DNA of 64,000 nucleotides, taken from positions 31,043 through 95,042 of the forward strand of contig NZ_MAGP01000100.1 in the NCBI RefSeq assembly GCF_002926165.1. The letters run 5' to 3'. The notes under the pieces are model-generated. The model ran no database searches, had not been told where the DNA came from, and saw only the letters and a list, made by a program, of their open reading frames with translations. A program made the position numbers and the translations under genes. Positions 43,119-51,441 of this stretch are shown here, in pieces. Numbering within the stretch: the stretch's first letter is position 1; every line of letters begins with the position of its first letter. The stretch is from Micromonospora chalcea (GTDB lineage Bacteria > Actinomycetota > Actinomycetes > Mycobacteriales > Micromonosporaceae).

Positions 43119-43334
43119 ATGGGGCGCGGCCGTGCTAAGGCCAAGCAGACGAAGGTGGCGCGGGAGTTGAAGTATCACTCCCCGAACACCGACCTAACCG
43201 CCTTGCAGCGCGAACTGGCGGGTAGTGGGAAGTCTGAGCACAACTTCGACGACGACTACAAAGAGTATGTCGACGACGATGACGAGGACCACGCGGACGA
43301 CGACCCGGACACCTGGGCTCGTCCGACCCGCTGA
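43119..43334 (+). CDS. DUF3073 protein
   Basis: 71 residues. The ATG at 43119 begins the family start MGRGRAKAKQTKVARELKYH; an in-frame start at 43056 is not supported. The middle is STDL-QRELAG-type and the C-terminus is strongly acidic (DDDYKEYVDDDDEDHADDD). The small actinobacterial family has no known function. In Streptomyces the homologue (SCO4088) lies between vdh and purM, as here except for the RiPP pair. Confidence 0.9.
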   Translation: MGRGRAKAKQTKVARELKYHSPNTDLTALQRELAGSGKSEHNFDDDYKEYVDDDDEDHADDDPDTWARPTR

Positions 43335-43410
43335 CCTCCGGTCACATCTGAGCACGCGGTAACCCCCGCGTGCTCACGCATGTGCTCTGCTGAGCCGGCG
43401 TACGACCGAC

Positions 43411-43466
43411 GATCAGGGACCTGCCGTGCCGGGGTGCCGCCCCGACTCGCCGGCAGGTCCCTGATC
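43411..43466. terminator. Long bidirectional terminator
   Basis: GATCAGGGACCTGCCG (43411-43426) and CGGCAGGTCCCTGATC (43451-43466) are perfect 16-base complements around a GC-rich 24-base loop. It separates DUF3073 from the convergent RiPP pair and should end both transcripts. Confidence 0.75.
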
Positions 43467-43480
43467 GCGGAACCGAGCCC

Positions 43481-43693
43481 TCAGCGCGGCCGGTTGTTCC
43501 AGTTGTAGAACGTCGGGATGTTCTCGAAGTGGTTCCAGGCGCAGACCGCGTTGGCGCCGTCGCCGCCCGACACCTCCGCCCGCAGCAGCCGCGCCGCCTC
43601 CGCCTCACGGAGCAGAGCGGTAAGCCCCGCAGCGGCGTCCCGCACCCGGTCGGCCACTGCCCCCCGGTCGGTGTCACTGATGGTCTCGGGCAT
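43481..43693 (-). CDS. Cyclophane-type RiPP precursor peptide (AmcA-like)
   Basis: 70 residues from ATG at 43693. Residues 1-50 form a charged, helical leader (ADRVRDAAAGLTALLREAEA). The C-terminus, CAWNHFENIPTFYNWNNRPR at 51-70, has three aromatic-x-Asn triplets: F56-E57-N58, F62-Y63-N64 and W65-N66-N67, plus W53-N54-H55. Such triplets are the sites where radical SAM enzymes form cyclophane rings across three residues (triceptide class). The peptide overlaps the maturase gene by 20 bases and lies downstream of it. The closest family I recall is AmcA, a multiple-cyclophane RiPP. No exporter or protease is adjacent. Small size keeps the name tentative. Confidence 0.82.
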   Translation of the reverse strand: MPETISDTDRGAVADRVRDAAAGLTALLREAEAARLLRAEVSGGDGANAVCAWNHFENIPTFYNWNNRPR

Positions 43694-44789
43694 GCTCCAA
43701 CACTCCCTCCAGTAGGCGGATCTTGCTGTTCCGGCAGTGCTCGGTCTCCGTACCGTCGAAACGCCCCAGCTCGAAGTAGCGGTTGGCGGCGTGCCCACCC
43801 CCACAGAAGCCGAAGTACGCGCAGGACGTCCGGCACGCCTCCACGCCGGTGAGGAACTCGCCCACCCAGGGCGTGCCGGCCGCGTCGGCGAGGATCTCGC
43901 CCAGCGGGGTGGTGAGCACGTTCCCGCTGGTGAAGTCGCCGTAGTGCGGGTCCGTGAAGCCGGCCAGCTCCGGCGAGAGCACCACCACCGAACCGTCGTG
44001 CCCGACCGTCGGGATCGGGTCGAGGCGGCGGGGCAGCAGGGCGTCGGCGGTGCCGGCCAGCACCGCGCCCGCGTACCGCAGCGACCACTCCACCTCGCGC
44101 AGGTGAATCCGGGGATCGCGGCGCCACGCCGCCACCAGCTCCGCCCAGAACCCGGTGACCGCGCCCGCGTCCCGGGCGTTCGTCCGGGTGTTGACGCCCT
44201 CGGTCTCTTCGATGTTGACGCCGAGCACGTCGCAGCCCAGGTCGAGGAAGTAGTCGTACAGCTCGGTCGCCAGGCCCGGCTCCGGCCGGGACACCACAGC
44301 CAGCGCCGAGAACGGCACGCCGTGGCGGCGCAGCGCCGCCACCCCGGCCACAATCCGGTCGTACGCGGGCCGCCCGCCCCGGGTGACCCGCTCGGCGTTG
44401 CGGGCCCGTGGCCCGTCCACGCTGACGCTGACCCGCACCCGGTGCTCGGCGAAGAACGCGCACCAGGCGTCGTCGATCAGCGTGGCGTTCGTCTGCACGT
44501 GGTGCTCGACGTCCGGCCCGAACGGCGCCAGCAGCGCGGCCAGATGCTCCCGGCCGGCCGCGAGCGGCTCGCCGCCGTGCCAGACCACGGAGAAGCGACC
44601 ACCCGTCGCCCACGGGTTCACCGACGCCGCCACCGCCTCGGCGACGGCCACCGGCATCCGCCGATCGGCCGCCCGAAGCGGCAGGTAGCAGTAGGCGCAG
44701 TCGAGGTTGCACAGGGTGGTCGGCTGCATCACCACGTACGACGGGACGGCGGCGATACCCCGCATCCCTTCGGGCGCACGTGCGGCCAT
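43674..44789 (-). CDS. Radical SAM/SPASM peptide maturase (AmcB-like cyclophane-forming)
   Basis: 371 residues. The ATG at 44789 follows GGGGGAGG; a GTG at 44795 in the same frame is less well placed. The radical SAM cluster motif is C27-N-L-D-C31-A-Y-C34, then VWHGGEPL and SVSVDGPRARN. A C-terminal SPASM-type region carries further cysteines (ACRTSCAYFGFCGGGHAANRYF, EHCRNSK) for auxiliary iron-sulfur clusters. It should install C-C crosslinks in the peptide encoded just downstream. It sits inside an otherwise conserved DUF3073-purM gap. Confidence 0.9.
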   Translation of the reverse strand: MAARAPEGMRGIAAVPSYVVMQPTTLCNLDCAYCYLPLRAADRRMPVAVAEAVAASVNPWATGGRFSVVWHGGEPLAAGREHLAALLAPFGPDVEHHVQTNATLIDDAWCAFFAEHRVRVSVSVDGPRARNAERVTRGGRPAYDRIVAGVAALRRHGVPFSALAVVSRPEPGLATELYDYFLDLGCDVLGVNIEETEGVNTRTNARDAGAVTGFWAELVAAWRRDPRIHLREVEWSLRYAGAVLAGTADALLPRRLDPIPTVGHDGSVVVLSPELAGFTDPHYGDFTSGNVLTTPLGEILADAAGTPWVGEFLTGVEACRTSCAYFGFCGGGHAANRYFELGRFDGTETEHCRNSKIRLLEGVLEHARDHQ

Positions 44790-44892
44790 CAGCACCTCCC
44801 CCGCCTGCCTGAAAACCGAACCTCCAGGCTAGGCCGCGGCGACCGCTCGGGTGAACCCCCGATCAGGTGCCCGGCCGATCGGCGCAGGGTGA

Positions 44893-46047
44893 TCAGCCCC
44901 GGGTGTGCTGCCCGACCATCTGCACGTTGCCGGACCCCTCGATGATCTCGCCCGCCTGCCAGGCGTCCACGCCCCGGCCGGTCAGGGTGGCCAGCGCGCG
45001 GTCGGCGTCCTCGGCGGAGACGATCGCGAACATGCCGACGCCCATGTTGAACGTCGCCTCCATCTCCGGGTCCTCGATCCGGCCCTTGGTCTGGATCAGA
45101 TCGAAGATCGGCTGCGGCTTCCAGGTGGAACGGTTGACCACGGCGTCGACGTGCTCCGGCAGCACCCGGACCAGGTTGCCGGGGATGCCGCCGCCGGTGA
45201 CGTGGGCCAGCGCCCGCACCTCGGCCTCGGCGATCAGCTTGAGGCAGTCCTGCGCGTAGATCTTGGTCGGGGTGAGCAGCTCCTCGCCGAGCGTCCGCTG
45301 GCGGCCGAAGTCGTCGATCACCACGTCCAGCCGCATCCGGCCGGCGCCCAGCAGCACGTGCCGGACCAGGGAGTAGCCGTTGGAGTGCAGGCCGGAGGAG
45401 CGCATGGCGATCACCACGTCACCCACCTCCACCCGCTCCGGGGTGAGGATCTCGCTCTCCTCCACCACGCCGACGCCGGTGGCGGAGATGTCGTACTCGT
45501 CGGGGCGCAGCACGCCCGGGTGCTCGGCGGTCTCGCCACCCAGCAGCGCGCAGCCGGCGTACCGGCAGCCGTCCGCGATGCCCGCGCCGATCTCGGCGAC
45601 CTTGTCCGGCACGACCTCGCCGGTGGCGATGTAGTCGAGCAGGAACAGCGGCTCGGCGCCGCAGGCGACCAGGTCGTCGACGACCATGGCGACCAGGTCG
45701 ATGCCGACCGTGTCGTGGATGTCGAGCTGCTGCGCGATCACCAGCTTGGTGCCGACGCCGTCGGTCGAGGAGGCCAGGATCGGATTCTTGTACTTCTTCG
45801 TGTCCAGCCGGAACAGGCCGGCGAAGCCGCCCAGGTCACCCAGGACCTCCGGGCGCCGGGTCTCCTTGACCTTGGACTTGAGCAGCTCGACCGCGCGGTC
45901 GCCCGCCTCGATCGACACCCCGGCGTCGGCGTACGAGACCGAGCGTTTGCGCTGCGTCCGGCCGGACCCCGCCGACCAGGGCTGGCGGTCGCCGCCGGCG
46001 CCCGTCGGGCTGGATCCTGCGCCGCTGCGCTCGGACACGTGCGTCAC
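44893..46047 (-). CDS. purM: Phosphoribosylformylglycinamidine cyclo-ligase
   Basis: 384 residues from ATG. The PurM core YADAGVSIEAGDRAVELLKS, SSTDGVGTKLVIAQ, GVGVVEES and GGGIPGNLVRVLP is clear. It closes the imidazole ring of AIR with ATP in purine synthesis. The first 37 residues (Ser/Gly/Arg-rich) precede the usual start of the family and may include a late start. It follows purF at 57 bases. Confidence 0.95.
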   Translation of the reverse strand: MTHVSERSGAGSSPTGAGGDRQPWSAGSGRTQRKRSVSYADAGVSIEAGDRAVELLKSKVKETRRPEVLGDLGGFAGLFRLDTKKYKNPILASSTDGVGTKLVIAQQLDIHDTVGIDLVAMVVDDLVACGAEPLFLLDYIATGEVVPDKVAEIGAGIADGCRYAGCALLGGETAEHPGVLRPDEYDISATGVGVVEESEILTPERVEVGDVVIAMRSSGLHSNGYSLVRHVLLGAGRMRLDVVIDDFGRQRTLGEELLTPTKIYAQDCLKLIAEAEVRALAHVTGGGIPGNLVRVLPEHVDAVVNRSTWKPQPIFDLIQTKGRIEDPEMEATFNMGVGMFAIVSAEDADRALATLTGRGVDAWQAGEIIEGSGNVQMVGQHTRG

Positions 46048-46104
46048 GGTTCTCCCCTTTGTGGTTCCCGCGAGCCCGGAGCGGCCGGACCCGCGTCGGT
46101 GGTG

Positions 46105-47622
46105 CTACGGGTGGTGGGTCGGTGTGGCGACGAGCGGACCGGTCGGCCCGGCCGCCTCGGCGGCGACCCGGCGTCCCACTCCTTCGAGCACGTGCTTGCC
46201 GATCAGGTTCCCGGCCGGCAGTTCGATCGGATACTCCCCATCGAAGCACGCCCGGCAGAGCCGGCTCTTCGGCTGCTCGGTCGCGGCGATGAGACCGGGC
46301 AGCGATACGTACCCGAGCGTGTCGGCGCCGATCGAGCGCCGGATGCCCTCGTTGTCCAGCCCGTTGGCCAGCAGTTCGGCCCGGGTGGCGAAGTCGATGC
46401 CGTAGAAGCAGGGCCAGCTCACCGGCGGCGAGGAGATCCGGACATGGACCTCCAGGGCGCCCGCCTCGCGCAGCAACCGGACGATCGCCCGCTGGGTGGT
46501 GCCGCGGACGATCGAGTCGTCCACCACCACCAGGCGCTTGCCGCGTACGTTCTGCCGCAGCGGGTTCAGCTTCAGCCGGACGCCGAGCGCGCGCAGCGTC
46601 TGCGAGGGCTGGATGAAGGTGCGCCCGACGTACGGGTTCTTCATCAGGCCCTGGCCGTAGGTGATGCCTGATTCCTCGGCGTAGCCGATCGCGGCCGGCG
46701 TGCCGGACTCCGGCACCGGGATCACCAGGTCGGCCTCGACCGGGTGCTCCTTGGCGAGCTGACGGCCGATCTGCACCCGCGCGGCGTGCACGTTACGGCC
46801 GGCGATGGTGGCGTCCGGCCGGGCGATGTACACGTACTCGAAGAGGCAGCCCTTGGGCTCGGGCGCGGCGAACCGGCTGGAGCGCAGCCCGTTCTCGTCG
46901 ATGGCGATCAGCTCGCCCGGCTCGACCTCGCGGACCACGCTCGCGCCGACGATGTCCAGCGCGGCGGTCTCGCTGGCCACCACCCAGCCGCGTTCGAGCC
47001 GGCCGAGCACCAGCGGGCGTACGCCGTGCGCGTCGCGCGCCGCGTAGAGCGTCGACTCATCCATGAAAACGAAGCTGAACGCGCCGCGCAGTTGCGGCAG
47101 CACCTCCAGCGCCGCCGCCTCGACCGACAGGTCGGGCCGGCTGGCCAGCAGCATCGTCACCAGCGAGGTGTCGTTCGTCGAGCCGTCCGGGTCGAGCCCG
47201 CGCACTGCGGCCTCGCGCTGCAGCTCGGCGGTGTTGACCAGGTTGCCGTTGTGCGCCAGCGCGATGGTGGTGCCGGCGCTGGTGGCGCGGATCGTCGGCT
47301 GGGCGTTCTCCCAGGTCGAGCCGCCGGTGGTGGAGTAGCGCGCGTGCCCGATCGCGACGTGCCCGCGCAGGCTCGCCAGCGTCGGCTCGTCGAACACCTG
47401 GGCGACCAGGCCGAGATCCTTGTAGACCACGACGCCGGAACCGTCGCTCACTGCGATGCCCGCGGCCTCCTGGCCCCGGTGCTGGAGGGCGTAGAGCCCG
47501 AAGTAGGTGAGGTTGGCGACCTCTTCCCCGGGGGCCCAGACGCCGAAGACGCCGCACGCGTCCTGGGGGCCGGGTCGCTCGGGGTCAAGGTCGTGGCTCA
47601 GCCGGCCATCGCCTCGGGGCAC
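46105..47622 (-). CDS. purF: Amidophosphoribosyltransferase
   Basis: 505 residues from a GTG at 47622 preceded by GAGGGAG. The catalytic Cys is Cys23 in DACGVFG, so a short propeptide of 22 residues is removed, as in Bacillus-type enzymes. The PRPP loop is VVVDDSIVRGTTQ. SRLCRACF near the C-terminus matches iron-sulfur ligands of the same type. It catalyses the first committed step of purine synthesis. It is upstream of purM in the same direction. Confidence 0.96.
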   Translation of the reverse strand: MPRGDGRLSHDLDPERPGPQDACGVFGVWAPGEEVANLTYFGLYALQHRGQEAAGIAVSDGSGVVVYKDLGLVAQVFDEPTLASLRGHVAIGHARYSTTGGSTWENAQPTIRATSAGTTIALAHNGNLVNTAELQREAAVRGLDPDGSTNDTSLVTMLLASRPDLSVEAAALEVLPQLRGAFSFVFMDESTLYAARDAHGVRPLVLGRLERGWVVASETAALDIVGASVVREVEPGELIAIDENGLRSSRFAAPEPKGCLFEYVYIARPDATIAGRNVHAARVQIGRQLAKEHPVEADLVIPVPESGTPAAIGYAEESGITYGQGLMKNPYVGRTFIQPSQTLRALGVRLKLNPLRQNVRGKRLVVVDDSIVRGTTQRAIVRLLREAGALEVHVRISSPPVSWPCFYGIDFATRAELLANGLDNEGIRRSIGADTLGYVSLPGLIAATEQPKSRLCRACFDGEYPIELPAGNLIGKHVLEGVGRRVAAEAAGPTGPLVATPTHHP

Positions 47623-47791
47623 CTGCCGCTCCCTCTTGGTGGGGTCTGGACTGGCCTGGCGGAGTCGGGGGTCAGCTCCGCACGCTATGGGCCGGGACCG
47701 TCGTCGGGTCTCAGTGTACGCGAACAGCAGTCGATACCGACAGTCACGGAGTCCCCGCTCAGGGTGAGTGCGGGTTGCGGCCGCCCGCCGG

Positions 47792-48145
47792 CTAAATCGG
47801 GAGGTACGCGGAAAGGTCGGCCCGGTTCCCCGACACCCGTACGCGACCGTCGGTGACCGCTCGCGCCCAGTCGAGGCGTCCGGTGGCGAGCGCCAGCCAC
47901 GTCGGCGGGTCCATCTCCACCACGTTCGGGGGCGTGCCGCGGGTGTGTCGTGGACCACTCACGCACTGCACCGCACCGTAGGGTGGGACGCGCACCTCCA
48001 CCGATCGGCCGGGGGCGCGATCCGTGAGGGCAGCCAAGAGGGTCCGGACCGCCTCCCGGAGGACCGGCCGTTCGGGCGTACGCCCCTCGTCCAGCGCCGC
48101 CAGGGCGGCGAGTACCGCTTCGGAATAAGCGTGCGGAGAGGACAC
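47792..48145 (-). CDS. Sterol carrier family protein
   Basis: 117 residues from a GTG at 48145 ([15 protein letters not shown]). The middle part [18 protein letters not shown] and the end [25 protein letters not shown]-type resemble SCP2/sterol-carrier-like actinobacterial proteins near purF. It may bind lipids. The call rests on the C-terminal half and on position only. It is divergent from the large Gly/Tyr-rich protein gene. Confidence 0.6.
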   Translation of the reverse strand: MSSPHAYSEAVLAALAALDEGRTPERPVLREAVRTLLAALTDRAPGRSVEVRVPPYGAVQCVSGPRHTRGTPPNVVEMDPPTWLALATGRLDWARAVTDGRVRVSGNRADLSAYLPI

Positions 48146-48305
48146 GACGGGACGATACGACCCGGCAGAACGCCGCCCTGCGGCGGCCCTGGGTAGAGAT
48201 GATCCGGTCAGACAAGGCATAGTTGCCGACGGCGTTATTCGTACCGTGAGTGATCAACCTCGGCCGAGCGGCCGGCGGAGAGATCAGACCCGGAAGGCGG
48301 TGGAC

Positions 48306-50561
48306 GTGTCAACACACCGACGTGCCTGGAAGCAGCGGGCCGGTGTGGTCGTAGCGCTGGTCTTCGGCGCCCTGCTCACCGTCCCCGCCACCCCCGTCCT
48401 GGCCGCACAGATCGTCACCGCGACTAACTCCGTGACGATCGAGGCCGGCCGAAGCAGCGCAGTCACGGTCACGGTTCGCCCGAACAACGGTGAGACCTCT
48501 GCCGATATCGACGTGCAGGACCTGCCCGACGGCGTCAACTGCGGAGGCTGCGGCCGGGTCGATTTCAACGGCGAGCAGGACCAGACGGTCACGCTGAACC
48601 TGTCGGCTGCCGCCAACGCTCCCGCCAATAACGCCTCAGCACGAATCACGGTGAGCGGCGGGGGCGCGCGTCCGCTCCGTGTCACCGTCAGGGCGGCCGC
48701 GCCGCCCACGCCGCAGCAGCCGCAGACCGTCAAGACGGTGTCCGGCAAGGTGGTAAACGCCGACGGCGACCCGATCGAAGGCGCCCTCGTCATGCTGCGC
48801 GACAGCGCGGGCAAGGAGCGCCGTACCAACACCAGCGGCAACGGCAACTTCAGCTTCAGCGGCTCCGACTCCAACCCGATCGCGCCCGGCCGGATCGAGG
48901 TGGGTGCCTCGACCGACGGCGCCACCCCGGTCGCCAGGTCGATAAACGCCAGCGCCGGCCAGTCCGTGACCGGCGTCCGGCTCAGCATTCAGCTGCGGGC
49001 GTCGGCGAGCCCGAGCGCCACCCCGTCGGCGAGTGAGTCCGCCCCGCCGTCGGACGAGCCGCTCGAGGAGGACCCGGCCGACACCCCGGCCACCGACGCG
49101 CCGGCCGCCCAGGAGCCGACCGCGAACGAGGACTCCGGGGGCATGGGCTCCTGGCTGCTGATCCTGCTCGGTGGCCTGTTCGTCGCCGTCGGTGTGGGCA
49201 CCATCGTGCTGCTCTACATGCGGCGCAAGAACGAGGGCGACGACGGTGACGGCGACGGCCCGGGTGGACCGGTCGGTCCGGGTGGCCCCGGCGGCGCCGC
49301 CGCGGCCGGCGCGATCCCCGCGGCCCGGGGCGCCTACCACGGCACCGACGACCAGACCCGCGTCGTGAACGGCATGGGCGCCGGACCGGCGGCGACGATG
49401 GTCGGCGGCCCGTCGATCAGCGACGCCCCCACCATGCTCCAGCGGCCGGTCGTGGACGACGTCCCACCGGACCCGTACGGCGCACCGCCCGGACCGGCGT
49501 ACGGCGTCGGCGCGGGACAGGCCGGGTACGGCTACGGCGACGACGCGCCCGGTCAGGGCGGCTACGGCGCCGGCAACGGCTACGGCGACGCGCCCGCCTC
49601 CGGCGGCGGATACGGCACCGCCCCCTCCTCGGGCGGCGGCTACGGCAACGGTCCGTCCTCCGGGGCCGGCTACGGCAGCCCGGACTACGCCGCGGGCGCC
49701 GCGGCCGGCGCGGCCGGATACGCGGCCCAGGGCGGCGGCTACGGCAACGAGCGCTTCGACGAGCCCACCGGCCGCTACACCGGCGACAGCACGCAGTACG
49801 CGCCGGCGGCCGACCCGTACCCGACCAGCACCTACCAGCCGGAGCAGGACCGCGGGTACGACCAGTCCGGCCCGGCCGGGTACGGCCGCGACGCGGAGCA
49901 GGGTGACGGCTACCGCTCCGGCGGCGGGTACGGCGCAGCCTCGGGTGGCTACGACAACGCGCCCACCGGCGGCTACGACAGCGGCCGCCAGCAGGGCGGT
50001 TACGGCGACGCCCCGGCGGGCGGCTACGGCGGCGCCGGTGGCTACGGCGACGCCCCGGCCGGCGGGTACGGCGACGCGGGCTACGGCGGTGGCCGGGCCA
50101 CCGGTGGATACGGCGACGCCCCGGCCGGTGGCTACGACAGCGCGCCCGCAGGCGGGTACGACGCCCCGGCCGGTGGCTACGACGCCGGCCGCCAGCAGGG
50201 CGGCTACGGCGACGCTCCGGCCGGTGGATACGACAGCCCGGCCGGTGGCTACGACGCCGGCCGCCAGCAGGGCGGCTACGACAACGCCCCGGCCGGTGGC
50301 GGCTACGGCAGCACCGGCGGATACGACGGCGGGCACCAGGCGGGCGGATACGGCCAGCAGGGCGGCGGATACGGCGACGGCTACAGCCAGTCCCCGCAGG
50401 GTGGCTACGGCCAGCAGGGTGGTTACGGCCAGGAGCCGCCGCAGCAGCGCGGTGGCGGCTACGACAACGCCTACCCCAACGACCCGGCGCAGGCCGGTCG
50501 CGCCCGCCCGGACGCGCAGGGGGACCGCGGCGGCCGGCGTCTCGACTGGCTGGACGACTGA
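48306..50561 (+). CDS. Membrane protein with a carboxypeptidase-regulatory-like domain and long Gly/Tyr-rich cytoplasmic repeat tail
   Basis: 751 residues from a GTG at 48306 after GGAAGG; GTG at 48246 is a longer option. Order: a signal peptide (VVVALVFGALLTVPATPVLA), a beta-rich extracellular part, a transthyretin-like domain (VSGKVVNADGDPIEGALVML), a Ser/Pro/Glu spacer, one membrane helix at about 280-302 (LLILLGGLFVAVGVGTIVLL), and a cytoplasmic region. The last 350 residues are low-complexity Gly/Tyr/Asp/Ala/Gln with many GGYG-DAP-AGG repeats. Topology by the positive-inside rule (RRK after the helix) puts the repeat tail inside the cell. No enzyme motif is seen. Confidence 0.85.
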   Translation: MSTHRRAWKQRAGVVVALVFGALLTVPATPVLAAQIVTATNSVTIEAGRSSAVTVTVRPNNGETSADIDVQDLPDGVNCGGCGRVDFNGEQDQTVTLNLSAAANAPANNASARITVSGGGARPLRVTVRAAAPPTPQQPQTVKTVSGKVVNADGDPIEGALVMLRDSAGKERRTNTSGNGNFSFSGSDSNPIAPGRIEVGASTDGATPVARSINASAGQSVTGVRLSIQLRASASPSATPSASESAPPSDEPLEEDPADTPATDAPAAQEPTANEDSGGMGSWLLILLGGLFVAVGVGTIVLLYMRRKNEGDDGDGDGPGGPVGPGGPGGAAAAGAIPAARGAYHGTDDQTRVVNGMGAGPAATMVGGPSISDAPTMLQRPVVDDVPPDPYGAPPGPAYGVGAGQAGYGYGDDAPGQGGYGAGNGYGDAPASGGGYGTAPSSGGGYGNGPSSGAGYGSPDYAAGAAAGAAGYAAQGGGYGNERFDEPTGRYTGDSTQYAPAADPYPTSTYQPEQDRGYDQSGPAGYGRDAEQGDGYRSGGGYGAASGGYDNAPTGGYDSGRQQGGYGDAPAGGYGGAGGYGDAPAGGYGDAGYGGGRATGGYGDAPAGGYDSAPAGGYDAPAGGYDAGRQQGGYGDAPAGGYDSPAGGYDAGRQQGGYDNAPAGGGYGSTGGYDGGHQAGGYGQQGGGYGDGYSQSPQGGYGQQGGYGQEPPQQRGGGYDNAYPNDPAQAGRARPDAQGDRGGRRLDWLDD
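49500..50460 (+). repeat. Coding repeat region, GGYGDAPAGGYD type
   Basis: The cytoplasmic tail of the membrane protein is built from degenerate 12-27 base units coding GGY-GDAP or GGY-DAGRQQ; ends are approximate. Several adjacent units are nearly identical (for example the two GGYDAGRQQGGYGDAP-type stretches around 50170-50290), so it is prone to slippage and length change. Confidence 0.8.
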
Positions 50562-50578
50562 CAGGCACCAGCACGCAT

Positions 50579-50614
50579 GACTGTGGCCGCCCGCGTTCGC
50601 GGGCGGCCACAGTC
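50579..50614. terminator. Strong bidirectional terminator
   Basis: GACTGTGGCCGCCCGC (50579-50594) and GCGGGCGGCCACAGTC (50599-50614) form a perfect 16-base stem with the loop GTTC. It begins 17 bases after the repeat-protein stop and separates it from the convergent comB. Confidence 0.8.
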
Positions 50615-50655
50615 GTTGGTTGATACCCCGTCGCGCGGGTGGTGGAGCCGGTGAC

Positions 50656-51441
50656 TCAGGCGGCGGCGAAGTAGTCCTGGCGCAGCACCGGCACCACGTC
50701 GGAGACGCCGACCTCGGTCGCGACGTCGACGTCCTCGGCGAAGCCACCCTCGGCGAGTTCCCGGCCGGACACGCACCCCCGCACCGCCGCCGGCACATCA
50801 GGGGTGCTGGCGAGCGCGGCCAGCGCCATCGCTGCCTCCACCGAAAGTCCGCCGGGCACCCCGGCGAGCGCGTCGAGCACGCAGGCCGCGCCGAGCTGGT
50901 CCTCCACGCAGGGCCGCAGTGACCCGTCGGGCCAGCGCTCCCCGGCCGCCACCACACCCACGGGAGCGTCGGTCGAGCCGTACCCCTGGGTGCGGAGCCA
51001 GCGCCCGACGGCGCGCGCGTTGCGCAGGCAGGCCGCGACCACCGGCACTCCGGTGGCGCTCGCGGCGACGCTGATCGCCGAGCCGTTCGGCGACGGCAGC
51101 ACCAGGTCGGCGACGACGGGCGCGGCCCGCAGCGCCGCCGGGGAGAGCGACCACGGGTGCTCCGCTGTCGTCCTCCGGCGGCCCACCGCGGCTACGGCGC
51201 CGACCCGGCGGGCGTAGTCGGCGGCCTGCTCGCCCCACGGGAACGGGTGCACCCGCATGCCGCGGCTCACCGCCACCTCCACGGCGGTGGTGAACGACAG
51301 CACGTCCACCACCACCAGGGCGGCGCAGACCCGGCCGAGCTCCGCCGCCCCGGTCAGTCCCCAGTCGAAGCGGGCACCGGCGCCGGGCTGGGCGAAAACG
51401 GCCAAGGCCGGGGCCTCAGCGCCGGTCCGGCGCCGGCTCAC
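50656..51441 (-). CDS. 2-phosphosulfolactate phosphatase family protein (ComB)
   Basis: 261 residues from a GTG at 51441; a TTG at 51405 would give 249. Family segments: [44 protein letters not shown] and [20 protein letters not shown]. ComB removes phosphate from 2-phosphosulfolactate in coenzyme M synthesis in archaea. Many actinobacteria carry the family without that pathway, so the substrate is uncertain. With the GTG start it overlaps purL by 26 bases and is likely co-transcribed. Confidence 0.82.
   Translation of the reverse strand: MSRRRTGAEAPALAVFAQPGAGARFDWGLTGAAELGRVCAALVVVDVLSFTTAVEVAVSRGMRVHPFPWGEQAADYARRVGAVAAVGRRRTTAEHPWSLSPAALRAAPVVADLVLPSPNGSAISVAASATGVPVVAACLRNARAVGRWLRTQGYGSTDAPVGVVAAGERWPDGSLRPCVEDQLGAACVLDALAGVPGGLSVEAAMALAALASTPDVPAAVRGCVSGRELAEGGFAEDVDVATEVGVSDVVPVLRQDYFAAA

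Noticed and set aside
49500..50460. Regularly repeated units that could suggest a CRISPR array
   Set aside because: Repeats are degenerate, in frame and coding for GGYG units, with no constant 28-37 base repeats or unique spacers and no cas genes.
48636..50957. A 773-codon minus-strand frame opposite the Gly/Tyr-repeat protein
   Set aside because: Low-complexity Val/Ala/Arg translation of the repeat complement; the plus-strand frame has a signal peptide, a domain and a membrane helix.
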